Assembly (NCBI GenBank): GCA_013368375.1
Contig: JAACJP010000019.1
Coordinates: 310,001-374,000, forward strand
Length of the DNA stretch: 64,000 bases
Reading direction: 5' to 3'
Origin: Tricholomella constricta
Lineage: Eukaryota; Basidiomycota; Agaricomycetes; Agaricales; Lyophyllaceae
Shown piece after piece: positions 43,851 through 54,600 of the stretch. Both the position numbers and the translations under genes were made by a program. The stretch's first letter is position 1, and the number at the start of each line of letters is the position of its first letter. The notes below the pieces were generated by a model. The model saw only the letters and a program-made list of their open reading frames with translations. It was not told the DNA's origin and searched no databases.

Positions 43851-46376
43851 ATGGCATTTCTACAGACGGCCGTGCTGTTACTCCTGTCTGCGATCTCCGC
43901 CTGGGGTCGCGCTCCTCCTGGACCCTGGGATGCCTTTAACTACGCACCAAAGTCAAAGACTGTTTACCCCACCGCCATCCACTCGTTTCAAGGCTCTGTA
44001 AAGGATCCCCAACTGCTGGTTCTCAATGCCGGAAGCGCGACGATCACCACACGGGGATCCTGGATTGCCTTGGACTACGGGGTCGAGGTGCGAGGTCGTT
44101 CAACGTTTCTTTCAAACAATCTATTTGAATTACACTCGTCAGGTCGGAGGACTCATTTCCATGAACTTCGAGGCCGTGACTTCCACATCGGCGATCTCTC
44201 TCTCCTTCACAGAGTCGCCGAGCTTCATTCGCCCCACAGCGTCAGATGATTCTTCGTTCCCATCTGCAAGTACGACGTACGACGGAGTCCTACGTGTTCC
44301 TGCACCCCTCGCTGAGGGGTTCTGGATCCAGCCCTCCTCTGCACTGCGAGGTGGCTTTCGCTTTCTGACAATCGTCTCAGATTCAGATGCTCCTGTGACG
44401 ATCTCCAACGTGTCCTGCGCGATTTCGTTCATGCCCCATGTTACCGACCTTAGAGCGTATTCAGGGTACTTCCAAGCGACCGATCCCGTGTTTCACGACC
44501 CAGACTTCTTGACCAAGGGTTCGTATACAAGCCCGAGCCTTTCCAATGATACTCTATTTGACGCTAGTTGCCAGTATGGTACGCCGGTGCTTACACAGTC
44601 CAGACGAATACCGTCCCCTTGAATACAGGTCGGAAAGTGCCCTTTGCCCCAGCTGGGAGTGAGTCGTCCCCCTACACTACGAGTCGGCTCATGAGATGAT
44701 CCGATATTAGCCTGGGCGAACAATGCGACCCTTGGAGTAGCAGGGCCCATCATCGTAGATGGTGCAAAACGCGATCGGTGTGTTCATATCTCTCTCTTTC
44801 ACCGTCGAAGCTGACTTGACGTCTGTGCAGGGCAGTCTGGCCTGGTATGCCGCCCGCCTTTTCCTACGTGGTCCCGGCTAACGTTCCCTCGTTCTGTGCA
44901 AAGGCGATATGGGAATCGCCGTCCCAGCCCAGTTCGTCTCCACGAATGATCTAGTCCCCACACGCAACGCGCTGTCCACGATGTTTGCAGCGATCAATCC
45001 CAAAACCGGTGCCTTGCCCGAGTCGGGACCGCCTCTCAGCCAGCTGGGGTCCGATACTTACCATGCATGGACCCTCATCGGAACGCGTGAGTCGTGTTGT
45101 TTTTTATCTTGTTGCGGCTGGGCAAGGTAACCTCTGAACTGTACTCGTACACAGACAATTATTACTTGTTTTCTGGGGATACGGCTTGGCTCCAGCAGGT
45201 GTGGACGAATTACACGAGGGCTGTTGCGTTTCTGGAAGGAAAGGTGGATGGCACTGGGTTGATTAATATCACTGGTCTGCGCGATTGGGCGAGGCTGGGG
45301 GGCGGAGGATATAATGCTGAAGGCAACGCTTTGCTTTACAAAGTAACTTTTGATCGTGGACTCTCCTTCCATCGCCGCCCTGATCATTTACATCCAGGTG
45401 CTTACCACGGCAACTGATCTTGCAAAGTACCTCAACAACACTGCACTTTCCTCGGCATGGTCGAAGAACGCCACCGCGCTCAAGGAAAAGTTCAATGAGG
45501 CGTTCTGGCTTGAGAGCGCGGGGATGTACAGGGATAACCAGACTACGACACTGTGTCCTCAGGACGCCAATTCCTTCGCCATCCTGTATAATCTCACCAC
45601 GTCCGAAACGCAGGCGAATAGGGTCAGTGAAGGATTGCAGAAGAATTGGAATGACCTGGGACCAGTCGCTCCAGAACTTCCGGATACGATTAGTCCATTC
45701 ATCGGTGGCTTTGAGGTACCTCTCCTGGTGTCCATGTCGCAAACGCGCTGACCCTCCACTATTATAGCTCCAAGCACATTTCAAGTCAGGGAATGATGCC
45801 CGGGCGCTGGATCTCCTGAGAAGGACATGGGGATACATGCTCTACACGAACCTCTCCGTCCAAAGCACTCTTCTCGAAGGGTTCACCGCCAACGGATCTC
45901 TCAGGTGACGGACATTCTCAGCAAACAATACAAGATGCTGATTTCCTGCCACTTCTAGTTATCGGTCATACCGCGGTTATAACTACGATGCAGCCTACAC
46001 GTCCCATGCCCACGGCTGGTCCGCAGGCCCAACACCAGCCTTAACATTCTACGTTCTTGGGCTTACGGTCACGTCTCTCCAGGGAAAAACATGGTCGCTT
46101 GCGCCACATGTGAACGGGGGGTTGCCCGGTGCCGAAGGCGGCTTTGAGACACCGCTTGGCTGGTTCGGCGTCAACTGGATCCTGCCGGATGGGGTCGAGG
46201 GGACATTGAGCTTGAATGTGACGACGCCTGAAGCAAGCTCTGGGTTTTTCAGGGTTCCGAAGGGGATGAGTGGGATGCTTGTGGTTGATGGGGTGTCGAA
46301 GGGTTTTGTAGAAGCAGACGACGAGATTTCTCTACAAGGAGGATCGCGTAGCTTGGTCGTACAGCCGTCTGGCTGA
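43851..46376 (+). CDS. GH78-type alpha-L-rhamnosidase, secreted
   Basis: Ten exons: 43851-44087, 44143-44518, 44575-44658, 44711-44777, 44831-44844, 44904-45086, 45155-45342, 45398-45715, 45768-45904 and 45959-46376, giving 673 residues in one continuous frame. Signal peptide MAFLQTAVLLLLSAISAWG. An N-terminal beta-rich region is followed by a six-hairpin catalytic domain: GPIIVDGAKRDR joined across a 14-nt exon to AVWPGDMGIAVP, then LPESGPPLSQLG, YHAWTLIGTHNYYLFSGD, LRDWARLGGGGYNAEGNALL and HAHGWSAGPTPALTFYVL. A C-terminal beta domain ends the protein. The D-G-A-K-R-D-R...W-P-G-D stretch corresponds to the acidic catalytic region of fungal GH78 enzymes. Several N-glycosylation sequons (NNT, NAT, NLS) fit secretion. 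It likely releases rhamnose from pectin or plant glycosides. Confidence 0.9.
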
Positions 46377-47713
46377 TGCCTTAACTCTTGTCAACAGAAT
46401 TTGGACACACTAGTTTACTTGTCATTTAGCTCTCTGGCACCTTTCGAGGTTGAGATGCAATTTCTTACAAAGGATCGCCTTTGTACAGTGAATTGCGACA
46501 TATTCAGCATCTAAACTTATGTCTCCATCATACATATTCCCTGATAATTAGGATCAGTATCACGATCACACAATGCTCTGGGCATCGACGACCCACTCTT
46601 ATCAAGTACCAGCTAACTTACATCAAGTACTGAAATATATCTCGAGTCCGAGTTCCCCGACGCACGCCTGAGCTTAATTAACAGTGCGGAAGTTCCTGCT
46701 CAGCGATCTCGGGAGTTGAAGGCCAGATTTTGCGGCGGAGCTTTGGAATCTGTTCCCCAAATTTTCTCTGAATCTGAATTTCGTGCACGCTCAGGCTGTG
46801 CCTCATTTCTTTTTTCAATCCCATCCAAGTCGTCCTTGAGAGAATCGAGACGATTCAGCGCCATCCACACTCGCGACTGCGGGCTGCATTTGCGCCTATG
46901 ATCAATTTCCTTGAAAATGATGATATGGAAATGAGGGTGGTGGCTGAAGCGCTGAGCGCTGAGCACTTGGACAAAGCACATGACGTCACACGCGTCCTGC
47001 TGATGCTCAAATTCAGATGTGAGTGCGTCCTCCTCTCCCTTCTTCCTTCCTTCCGTGCTGATGTGCGCGGAAATCTTCTTTTCCATAGACTTGGAAGACG
47101 AAACAAAGAGAGAGTTGGATTATATGCTTTCTAACCCCGTCCGAGTCTTGCCCATCATCACCACAATGACCGTGACCTCGACGACGTCACCTCCCGGACA
47201 GAAGCGGCCCTCACGCCTCCGGAGTTGGGCGTCCTTCAGTTCGACTTGACATAGTACCTGAGGAGTCAGTGGGGATCATTGTATAATCTCTTTATCTTCC
47301 TCCTAATGCCATACAGAACTCCTAATGTGTCTTACCTTATAATTGTGATATCCTATTTAATGTATGGTTTGCAGTGCATGCGACTCACCCCCTAATGTCA
47401 TCCTGTTTGCTACATGAACACCAGATGCTGTCAGTCGCATTAATAAAGTACTCTAACTACAATACATTGATTATCAATAGACGATCTCTGACTACAGGTT
47501 GAGTTATATATTGACAACTTGTAAGGGCTCAGCCTATGGCAGAGCACCTCTCACCGCCTCTCGCTACCGTGCTCATACCTCATGATGCGACCTTGTCGTC
47601 ACTTGCAACGCCGACGCTCTTCCCGATTCAGCCCAACCCGACAATTTCCTGATTTGTGCCTTGTCGTCGATCATGGATCCGTGAGACAGAGCGCTCAGGC
47701 ACAAATCTCCTAG
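46377..47713. other. Spacer between GH78 and the Ngaro element
   Basis: No firm gene. A minus-strand frame of 128 codons (46,700-47,086) includes WMALNRLDSLKDDLDGIEKR, which could be a short helical protein, but I recognise nothing and overlapping plus frames are as long. The last 200 bp (CGCCTCTCGCTACCG and following) leads into the left repeat of the retroelement. Confidence 0.35.
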
Positions 47714-47887
47714 TCGATCGCTAAGGCTACGTAAGCCTGCGCACGGCTAGCCTCAGCTTAGATAAGGCGACACATATACGGAATTGTTTCCTTTCGTTTT
47801 ATTTTATCTTGCGAATTTATTTCGGGACTTCACGTCCTTTGAGACATATTTCTCTCGCACGTTCACCCATCCTTAAATTTTTGTTCA
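47714..47887 (+). repeat. Ngaro split repeat A1
   Basis: Begins TCGATCGCTAAGGCTACG and ends CCTTAAATTTTTGTTCA, six bases before the Gag-like ATG. It differs from A2 by very few bases. Confidence 0.9.
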
Positions 47888-47893
47888 AATATC

Positions 47894-49369
47894 ATGTCCG
47901 CTCAGCTGCCCAACGCCGGGATTCCCGGCCCAATTCCTGAAGACTTCGACTTCGACGCACATCTCGTCGTGCCCCATGCGCTTTCTATGCCGGAGATACC
48001 TCTGCAGACACGCGTCAGGCGCAATGTTGAAATCGAAAGGTTTAACAATGACAGTATCTTTAAAACCATTACGGTCAAGGAGACGCCTTGCCCACGTCCA
48101 GCGAATTTGGACATTGGGCCCCCTTTACGTCGCGTCTATGGGTTCACGGATGAAGAATTCATTAACAGCGAGGTCTTATGTTCCACGCTGAGCCCACTGC
48201 CTGTGACTCTCGTCCGTTTCATCGAAGGTGAACGTGTTCGAAACAAGAAGACAGCTGAAGCGGACAGACAGGCCGACAAGGAAAAGGAAAAGGAGGCCGA
48301 GACAAAGATGCGGACTAGACTGCTCGGGAGTATGCAGCTCGTTGATCCGGTGAAGCGGATCCCTGCCCGCCGCGATCGCATCACTATCCCGACGACTTAC
48401 CTATTATGCATCAAGAACAAGATGTGCCCACCACTTAACTTCTTCACGAACGAGCGTCTCGAAGTAGTCAACTACTCTCCTCAAGAGGTTCATTTCAAGC
48501 TATTGCGTCCCTGGGCCGATGAAGATTCTTCCGAGAAGGTGCAATTACTCGATATGCCTAAAATGATATCCCTCTGGGGCTCAGATGAGTCCTACAATTG
48601 TCTCACTCCTTTCCGTTTCGTCGAGGCCTCTAACAACCTCCTCCTTTCCCTCGAATTACTGTGTAATCCGGCACCCACGGTCTCGACGCTTGGCACGCAG
48701 ACACCAACATCCGTCTCTCCGGAACCTGTTGCTTCTTACGCCACCGAATACAAAAAACATCGCGACTTCTTCACCCAACTAGACAATTTCGAAGTCACGT
48801 ATCCGGACTGGTACTCTTTCGAACTCAAGGCACGAAGGGATATCTTGAAGGGCGTATTGTTTGATTGGGATGCGTATGCGTCGGAGGTTTTGTTGAGGAT
48901 TCGCCTTGGAGATTTTGAGCGTGAGCGCCGTACCACCTCGTCCGCCTATAAGCGTTACACAGATTCGGAACAAACCTACCCGAACAAAACCCCTCGCTTC
49001 CAACGCAGCGAGACGTCTCCTTCTTCGGTGCGCGGTCGTCAGTCCTTTCGGACTGGGCCCACGCGAGCGCCTCAGTGTCTCATTTGCGCAAAAGGACACT
49101 CCTTTCGGGACCACCCCGCTTCTCTCACAACATTCGAAGATGGGAAGCCGTTCTTCGCGCGCCTCCGAGACAATACTATCTGGACCGCGAAGCCCCACAA
49201 AGGAGGAACCTCAAAAAGGATATGCATATTCTACAACCTCAACAAGTTCTGCGACAACCGCCACGGAACCGACACTCTCCATGTCTGCTCGCTCTGTGGC
49301 GCCCAACATGCAGCCTTCGAGTGTAGCCCCGGATGTGATCGGACCTTTGACGGCTTTATACAAGCCTGA
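47894..49369 (+). CDS. Ngaro ORF1, Gag-like protein with C-terminal zinc finger
   Basis: An intact 491-residue frame starting just after repeat A1. A charged coiled segment (ADRQADKEKEKEAETKMRTR) lies near residues 122-145. The middle contains a helical Gag-like part (YKKHRDFFTQLDNFEVTYPD, WYSFELKARRDILKGV). The C-terminus has a cysteine/histidine cluster: ICIFYNLNKFCDNRHGTDT, then HVCSLCGAQHAAFECSPGC. This resembles the finger commonly seen in Gag-like proteins of basidiomycete tyrosine-recombinase elements. Its 3' end overlaps the next frame by about 90 bp. Confidence 0.8.
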   Translation: MSAQLPNAGIPGPIPEDFDFDAHLVVPHALSMPEIPLQTRVRRNVEIERFNNDSIFKTITVKETPCPRPANLDIGPPLRRVYGFTDEEFINSEVLCSTLSPLPVTLVRFIEGERVRNKKTAEADRQADKEKEKEAETKMRTRLLGSMQLVDPVKRIPARRDRITIPTTYLLCIKNKMCPPLNFFTNERLEVVNYSPQEVHFKLLRPWADEDSSEKVQLLDMPKMISLWGSDESYNCLTPFRFVEASNNLLLSLELLCNPAPTVSTLGTQTPTSVSPEPVASYATEYKKHRDFFTQLDNFEVTYPDWYSFELKARRDILKGVLFDWDAYASEVLLRIRLGDFERERRTTSSAYKRYTDSEQTYPNKTPRFQRSETSPSSVRGRQSFRTGPTRAPQCLICAKGHSFRDHPASLTTFEDGKPFFARLRDNTIWTAKPHKGGTSKRICIFYNLNKFCDNRHGTDTLHVCSLCGAQHAAFECSPGCDRTFDGFIQA

Positions 49370-49929
49370 GGTCCGGCTCACATACCAAGATTTCTTGTCA
49401 GTCATTCATTACCGTCCCCGTCTTCCGAACTCCTCTTCTATTGACGACGAGCTCTTTGAGCGCGTATCCACTCCTTATGATGCTTCGGCCTTCGACCGTC
49501 TCCTTGAAAAACACCATCTCACAGATTCTTATCCTCTCCTGGTCTCCAACCTTAAACACGGTTTTCCCCTCGGTACGCTTCCTAAACTATCGAAATCGGT
49601 TGTCATAAAGAACCACCCTTCTGTCGACATCCACCCTGAAGCCGTCGCCGATTACCTCTCAACCGAGATTGGCCTCGGTCGTATGTCCGGTCCGTACTCC
49701 CTTCAAGACGTTGAGCGTATCATGCACGGTCCCATCTACTGCTCTCCATTTATCGTTGCAGAGCAGGATGCTGGCCCTGGGCTACCTCCCAAGCTCCGCG
49801 TCTGTCGCAACCTGTCGAAGGGGGATCCTTTGTCGGGCACACCTTCTGTAAATAATTTTATCTCTAAAGACGACTTCCCAACGCGTTTCGACATGGCGTT
49901 TCGCATCGCCGAGGAGGTAAGCCCCGTTC

Positions 49930-50403
49930 TGTTAGGGGAACACCCGTTCACGCCCTCCGACGCTCACCAACTGTTCCCCGACACGTGCGCTCGCTCCTGA
50001 CCGATCGCGATCCCGACCCCGACGCTCTGACCCAAGCGTCGGTGTACATATTTACCTTACTCACTTCCTGTCATTCCCCTCATTTCCCTGTTCATATTCC
50101 TGATCACCTGACATCCCGACGACGGTTACCATCAGACAGCATCCGGAACCCGCTCATCATTATCACCTGTCATGGTTATCACATGTCGTTATTATCACAT
50201 GTACAGTACACTATGGAGAGCCTGCCCTCATGCATCACACTTGTATATAGCCGGCCCCCTGGCATCTGGGAATCCTTTACACTATTCTCTTTGGATTCCC
50301 CTTTGCCAGGTAAGCCTTATTTACCTCGTTACAGTACATCAATATAACTTTGGATTCCCCTTTGCCAGTACGACTAAGCTCTGCTCTAAAGGTCGCCCTA
50401 ACA
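49930..50403 (+). repeat. Chromovirus 5' LTR
   Basis: 474 bp, TG...CA ends, with a TATATA box near 50,244 in CTTGTATATAGCC. Identical by eye to the 3' LTR. Confidence 0.93.
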
Positions 50404-50405
50404 GC

Positions 50406-51470
50406 AGAATAGTGTAAAGGATTCCCAGATGCCAGGGGGCCGGCTATATACAAGTGTGATGCATGAGGGCAGGCTCTCCATAGTGTACTGTACATGTGAT
50501 AATAACGACATGTGATAACCATGACAGGTGATAATGATGAGCGGGTTCCGGATGCTGTCTGATGGTAACCGTCGTCGGGATGTCAGGTGATCAGGAATAT
50601 GAACAGGGAAATGAGGGGAATGACAGGAAGTGAGTAAGGTAAATATGTACACCGACGCTTGGGTCAGAGCGTCGGGGCGCCTAGGGGCTGGTGCGATGGG
50701 AGCGCGAGGGGCGGGAGGGGCAGAAGCGGGAGTGGGAATGGGAGTGGGGGCAGTAGCGAACGCCCATCGTGCGGCTACGGCGGTGGTTGGGCGGCCGTCT
50801 GGCGCCCTTGTCGGGACCATCCGACGGTGGAAGTCGTCCTCCGACCTCATGATGAAGTCTTGAGAACGGGCGATCCTCAGCCACTCCTCAATCTTCTCGT
50901 CGTGCGGGCGACCCGTGGTGATGCTTCCCAGTCGCCTCGAAAGCTTTGGGTCCATGCCCCGACGGAATTTGAGGACCAGGTGGCGCCCATCGGGGTAGCC
51001 TGCCTTGACCCACAGGGATCGGAACGAGTCGATGTACTCGTCGATCGACCGACCGTTCTGGAAGTACGCCGTCGACTCCAAGATGAGCGCGGCGTCAGCG
51101 ACTTCGTCGAAGAGGAAGAATTCGCCGCGGAAGGTGTCTTCGAAGTCCTTCCAGGCGGGAAAGACGTCCTTGGCGGTTCCGAACTGGAACACCCGACTGA
51201 CGAAGTCGGCGGCTCGTCCGTGCTGCATGTACGACAGCACCCATACGATTCGGGCGTGGTCGTCGGCGAAACTTCCCCCGCACAAGGAGAAGTAGAGGTT
51301 GCAGGCGTTCCAGAACGCGCGACCGCCTGACCGGGCGCCGTCGTAAATGGGAGGGGGCGACGGTCGGAGGTGGTGCGATCCTGATTGCGGAGCGCCTGGC
51401 AGCAGAGGGGTCGTCGCAGGCAACGGAGGGATCGTTTCAGGCGGCGGAGGGGTCGTGTCTGCTTCGGGAG
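50406..51470 (-). repeat. Inverted block: LTR fragment plus gag
   Basis: 50406-50677 is the reverse complement of LTR positions 50017-50288 (272 bp, no mismatch seen), forming a large palindrome around a 117-bp spacer. It is fused to gag, also inverted. The outer breakpoint is near 51,470, inside the zinc-knuckle codons, where the frame returns to plus orientation. Confidence 0.88.
50678..51470 (-). pseudogene. Chromovirus gag, inverted and truncated
   Basis: Minus-strand frame containing a retrotransposon Gag domain: GRAFWNACNLYFSLCGGSFA, RIVWVLSYMQHGRAADFVSR, FEDTFRGEFFLFDEVADA and RSIDEYIDSFRSLWVKAGYP. It then passes through a Pro-Ala linker (PTPIPTPASAPPAPRAPIAP) straight into inverted LTR sequence, so it lacks its own end. 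Orientation is opposite to pol. No intact gag gene remains in this copy. Confidence 0.85.
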
Positions 51471-51648
51471 CAAGAAGAAGGGTCACTACTCGCGTGACTG
51501 TCCCTTGCGCTGGGACGTGCGCCACATGCTCGACGACGAACTGGAGGCGCTCATCATGGAGCGTCTAGCCCGCAAAGACGCAGTTCCCGCCGACCAGACT
51601 CCATCGTCGGCCGACGCGGGCACCTCCGACGCTGAGGAGGGTTTTTAA
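51470..51648 (+). pseudogene. Chromovirus gag C-terminal end with zinc knuckle
   Basis: Plus-strand remainder of gag: KKGHYSRDCPLRWDVRHMLD to the TAA at 51,646. The knuckle spacing C-x2-S-x4-H-x4-C is present with serine in place of the second cysteine, most simply because the inversion breakpoint fell there. Confidence 0.75.
51639..51645 (+). promoter_or_regulatory. Probable -1 ribosomal frameshift site GGGTTTT
   Basis: The heptamer has the X-XXY-YYZ form in the gag frame (G-GGT-TTT) and stands directly before the gag stop TAA. A -1 slip enters the pol frame, which is open from here to 55,679. Confidence 0.7.
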
Positions 51649-54600
51649 TCGCACAACGGGTGGAACGTACGCCCCCGTTGTCTAGTCGTAATCGGTTCGC
51701 TCCACTGTCCGTAGAATATGCCAATACACCTATTATTGCTGCTATTCCTACGAGTGAACCGACCGACAAAGACGTACAAAACCCCTCCGACCCGACGACA
51801 CCGATCGCAGTCGCAAAGCCGATCGCTCCGTCGCGTCGTGGCCTACCCCGCTGGGAAAAGCGACTTCCTAGTCGCTTCATCGCCGCTGCCTCCCCCTGCC
51901 CCAGATCCCTGTGGCTCAGCGTTGAACTGGAGACCACCGACACCCAGGAGTCGCTCGCCGTCACTGCGCTAGTGGACAGCGGAGCGACCGGCAGCTTTCT
52001 CAATATCGCTTTCGTCGAGAAACACAAACTCACGACCAAGGTGCTTAGTCGGCCATCCCCGGTTTACAACGTAGACGGCACCCTCAACGAAGGCGGTTCG
52101 GTCTCTTGCATCGTAGAAGCTGTCTTGCGATACAATGGTCATACCGAACGAGCCGTCTTCGGGGTCACCCAGTTAGGCAAGCACGACATGATCCTCGGGT
52201 TCAACTGGCTTAAAAACCACAACCCTGAGATCGACTGGGAGACCAAAGAGGTGAAGATGAGTCGCTGTCCGATGCAGTGCGACACCTGCAAGGATGAGGT
52301 CAAAGCCGATCGGCGCGCACGTACCAAAGTGCGTGCAGCAATCCGTGCCTGTCGAGCCGATGGCATCCCGACGATTGAGCCTGACCTGCGGGCCCCGACC
52401 AATCCGTACGTGGAGGACGACTCTGATGACGATGAGTTCCTCCCTTACACTCCGATCCTGGAGGAACCCGACCCAGAGTCCGACGACTTCCTGACGGAGA
52501 CCTTCCTGAATGGCGATCGCATCTTCGCGACCGCGATCCATCCGACCCCGACTGCCGAACATATTCGGGCCAGCCAAACGACATCACAGCGACTTGCGGA
52601 AGCGCACGCTGCTAACTCCGTGCCCAAAACGTTCCGCGACGCCGTACCCACCCACCTCCACGACTTTGAAGATGTCTTCTCCAAAGTTGCGTTCGATGAG
52701 CTCCCAGAGCGCAAGCAATGGGACCATGCGATCGAACTGGAGCCGGGCGCGTCACCAACCGGCACGAAGGTCTACCCGCTGTCACCGGCGGAACAGGTTG
52801 AACTCGACGCGTTCCTCAAAGAGAATCTCGAGACGGGTCGTATCCGACCGTCCAAGTCGCCCATGGCATCACCGGTCTTCTTCATCAAGAAGAAGGACGG
52901 GTCGCTCCGCCTGGTACAGGACTATCGGACGCTCAATGCGCTCACGGTGAAGAACCGATACCCGCTGCCCCTCATTAGCGAACTGGTGAATAACCTTCGC
53001 GGCGCGCGGTACTTCACCAAGCTGGACGTCCGATGGGGGTACAACAATGTTCGGATCAAGGAAGGCGACGAGTGGAAGGCAGCGTTTCGGACGAACCGCG
53101 GTCTCTTCGAGCCGCTCGTCATGTTCTTCGGCCTCACGAACAGCCCCGCCACATTTCAGACCATGATGAATGATATTTTCCGCGATCTGATCGCCGAAGG
53201 TGTTGTTTGCGTGTACCTCGACGACATCTTGATTTATACCAAGACTCTAGAGGAACACCGTCGGGTCGCGCGATTAGTACTGGACCGACTCCGCGAACAT
53301 CAGTTGTTCTTAAAGCCCGAGAAATGCGAATTCGAACAGACCAAGATCGAGTATCTGGGGCTGATCATTTCGCAAGGGCAAGCGGAGATGGACCCTGTTA
53401 AGGTCGCTGGAGTGTTGGAATGGCCAGCGCCGAAGAACAAGAAGGAAGTGCAAGCATTCCTAGGCTTCACTAACTTCTACCGACGGTTCATCCAGGACTT
53501 CTCGCATCACGCCCGACCCCTGTTCGATCTGACGGGCAAGGACGTCGCCTGGCGATGGGGAGAGTCGGAGCAGTCGGCCTTTGGCCTTCTGAAGTCGGCG
53601 ATCACATCGGGGCCCGTTCTCATGTTCCCTGACGACGACCGACCGTACCGCATCGAAGCCGATTCATCTGACTTCGCAACAGGCGCGGTCCTGTCGCAAG
53701 AGTCGCCGTCCGACGGTAAATGGCACCCCGTCGCGTTCTACTCAAAGAGCTTGAACGCCGTCGAGCGGAACTACGAGATCCATGACAAGGAGATGCTAGC
53801 GATCATCCGGTCTCTGGAGGAGTGGCGACACTTCGTAGAAGGCGCAAAGCACAAGGTGGAGATCTGGACCGACCACAAGAACCTTGAGTACTTTCTCACC
53901 GCGAAGAAACTCAATCGGCGTCAAGCCCGATGGTCGCTCTACCTCGCTAACTTCGACTTCGCCCTCCACCACCGTCCTGGCCGTAGCATGGGCAAGCCCG
54001 ACGCGTTATCGCGCCGCTCCGACCATGGCGACGGAAGTGCTGACAACGCCGACATCGTACTGCTCAAACCCGAGTTCTTCGCGGTTCGTGCGACTGAAGG
54101 TCTTGTATTGGTCGGAGAAGAGGATGACGTGCTGAAGGCAATTCGCAAGGGCAACCGCGATGGCGCACAGGAGGATGCGGTCGCGAAAGCGGCGCAACTG
54201 GTCAGGGCATCCAAGATCGCCGGTCGCTCCCTTCGCTTTGGCGAGTGGGGAGAGGAAGGCGGTCTGCTCACGTTCCGTGGACGGATCTATGTCCCGAACG
54301 TTCCTGACCTCCGCCGACGCATCGTGGAGCACCACCACGACTCCAAGGTCGCCGGTCACCCAGGTCGCTGGAAGACGTTAGAGCTGGTGTCGCGCAACTA
54401 CTGGTGGCCCCAGATGTCGCGCTTCATCGGTTCCTACACCAGCACCTGCGACATGTGCTTGCGCACGAAACCCCGCCGCCAACTCCCCGTCGGACAGCTG
54501 CAGCCGCTCCCCATTCCCGAAGGCCGATGGAATGTCGTGTCGGTCGACTTCATCACCGAACTCCCCGAGTCCAATGGCCACGACGCGATCATGAACGTCG

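Noticed and set aside
46700..47086. 128-codon minus-strand frame
   Set aside because: Partly helical and charged, but no family, start signal or conservation can be shown, and other frames are open at the same place.
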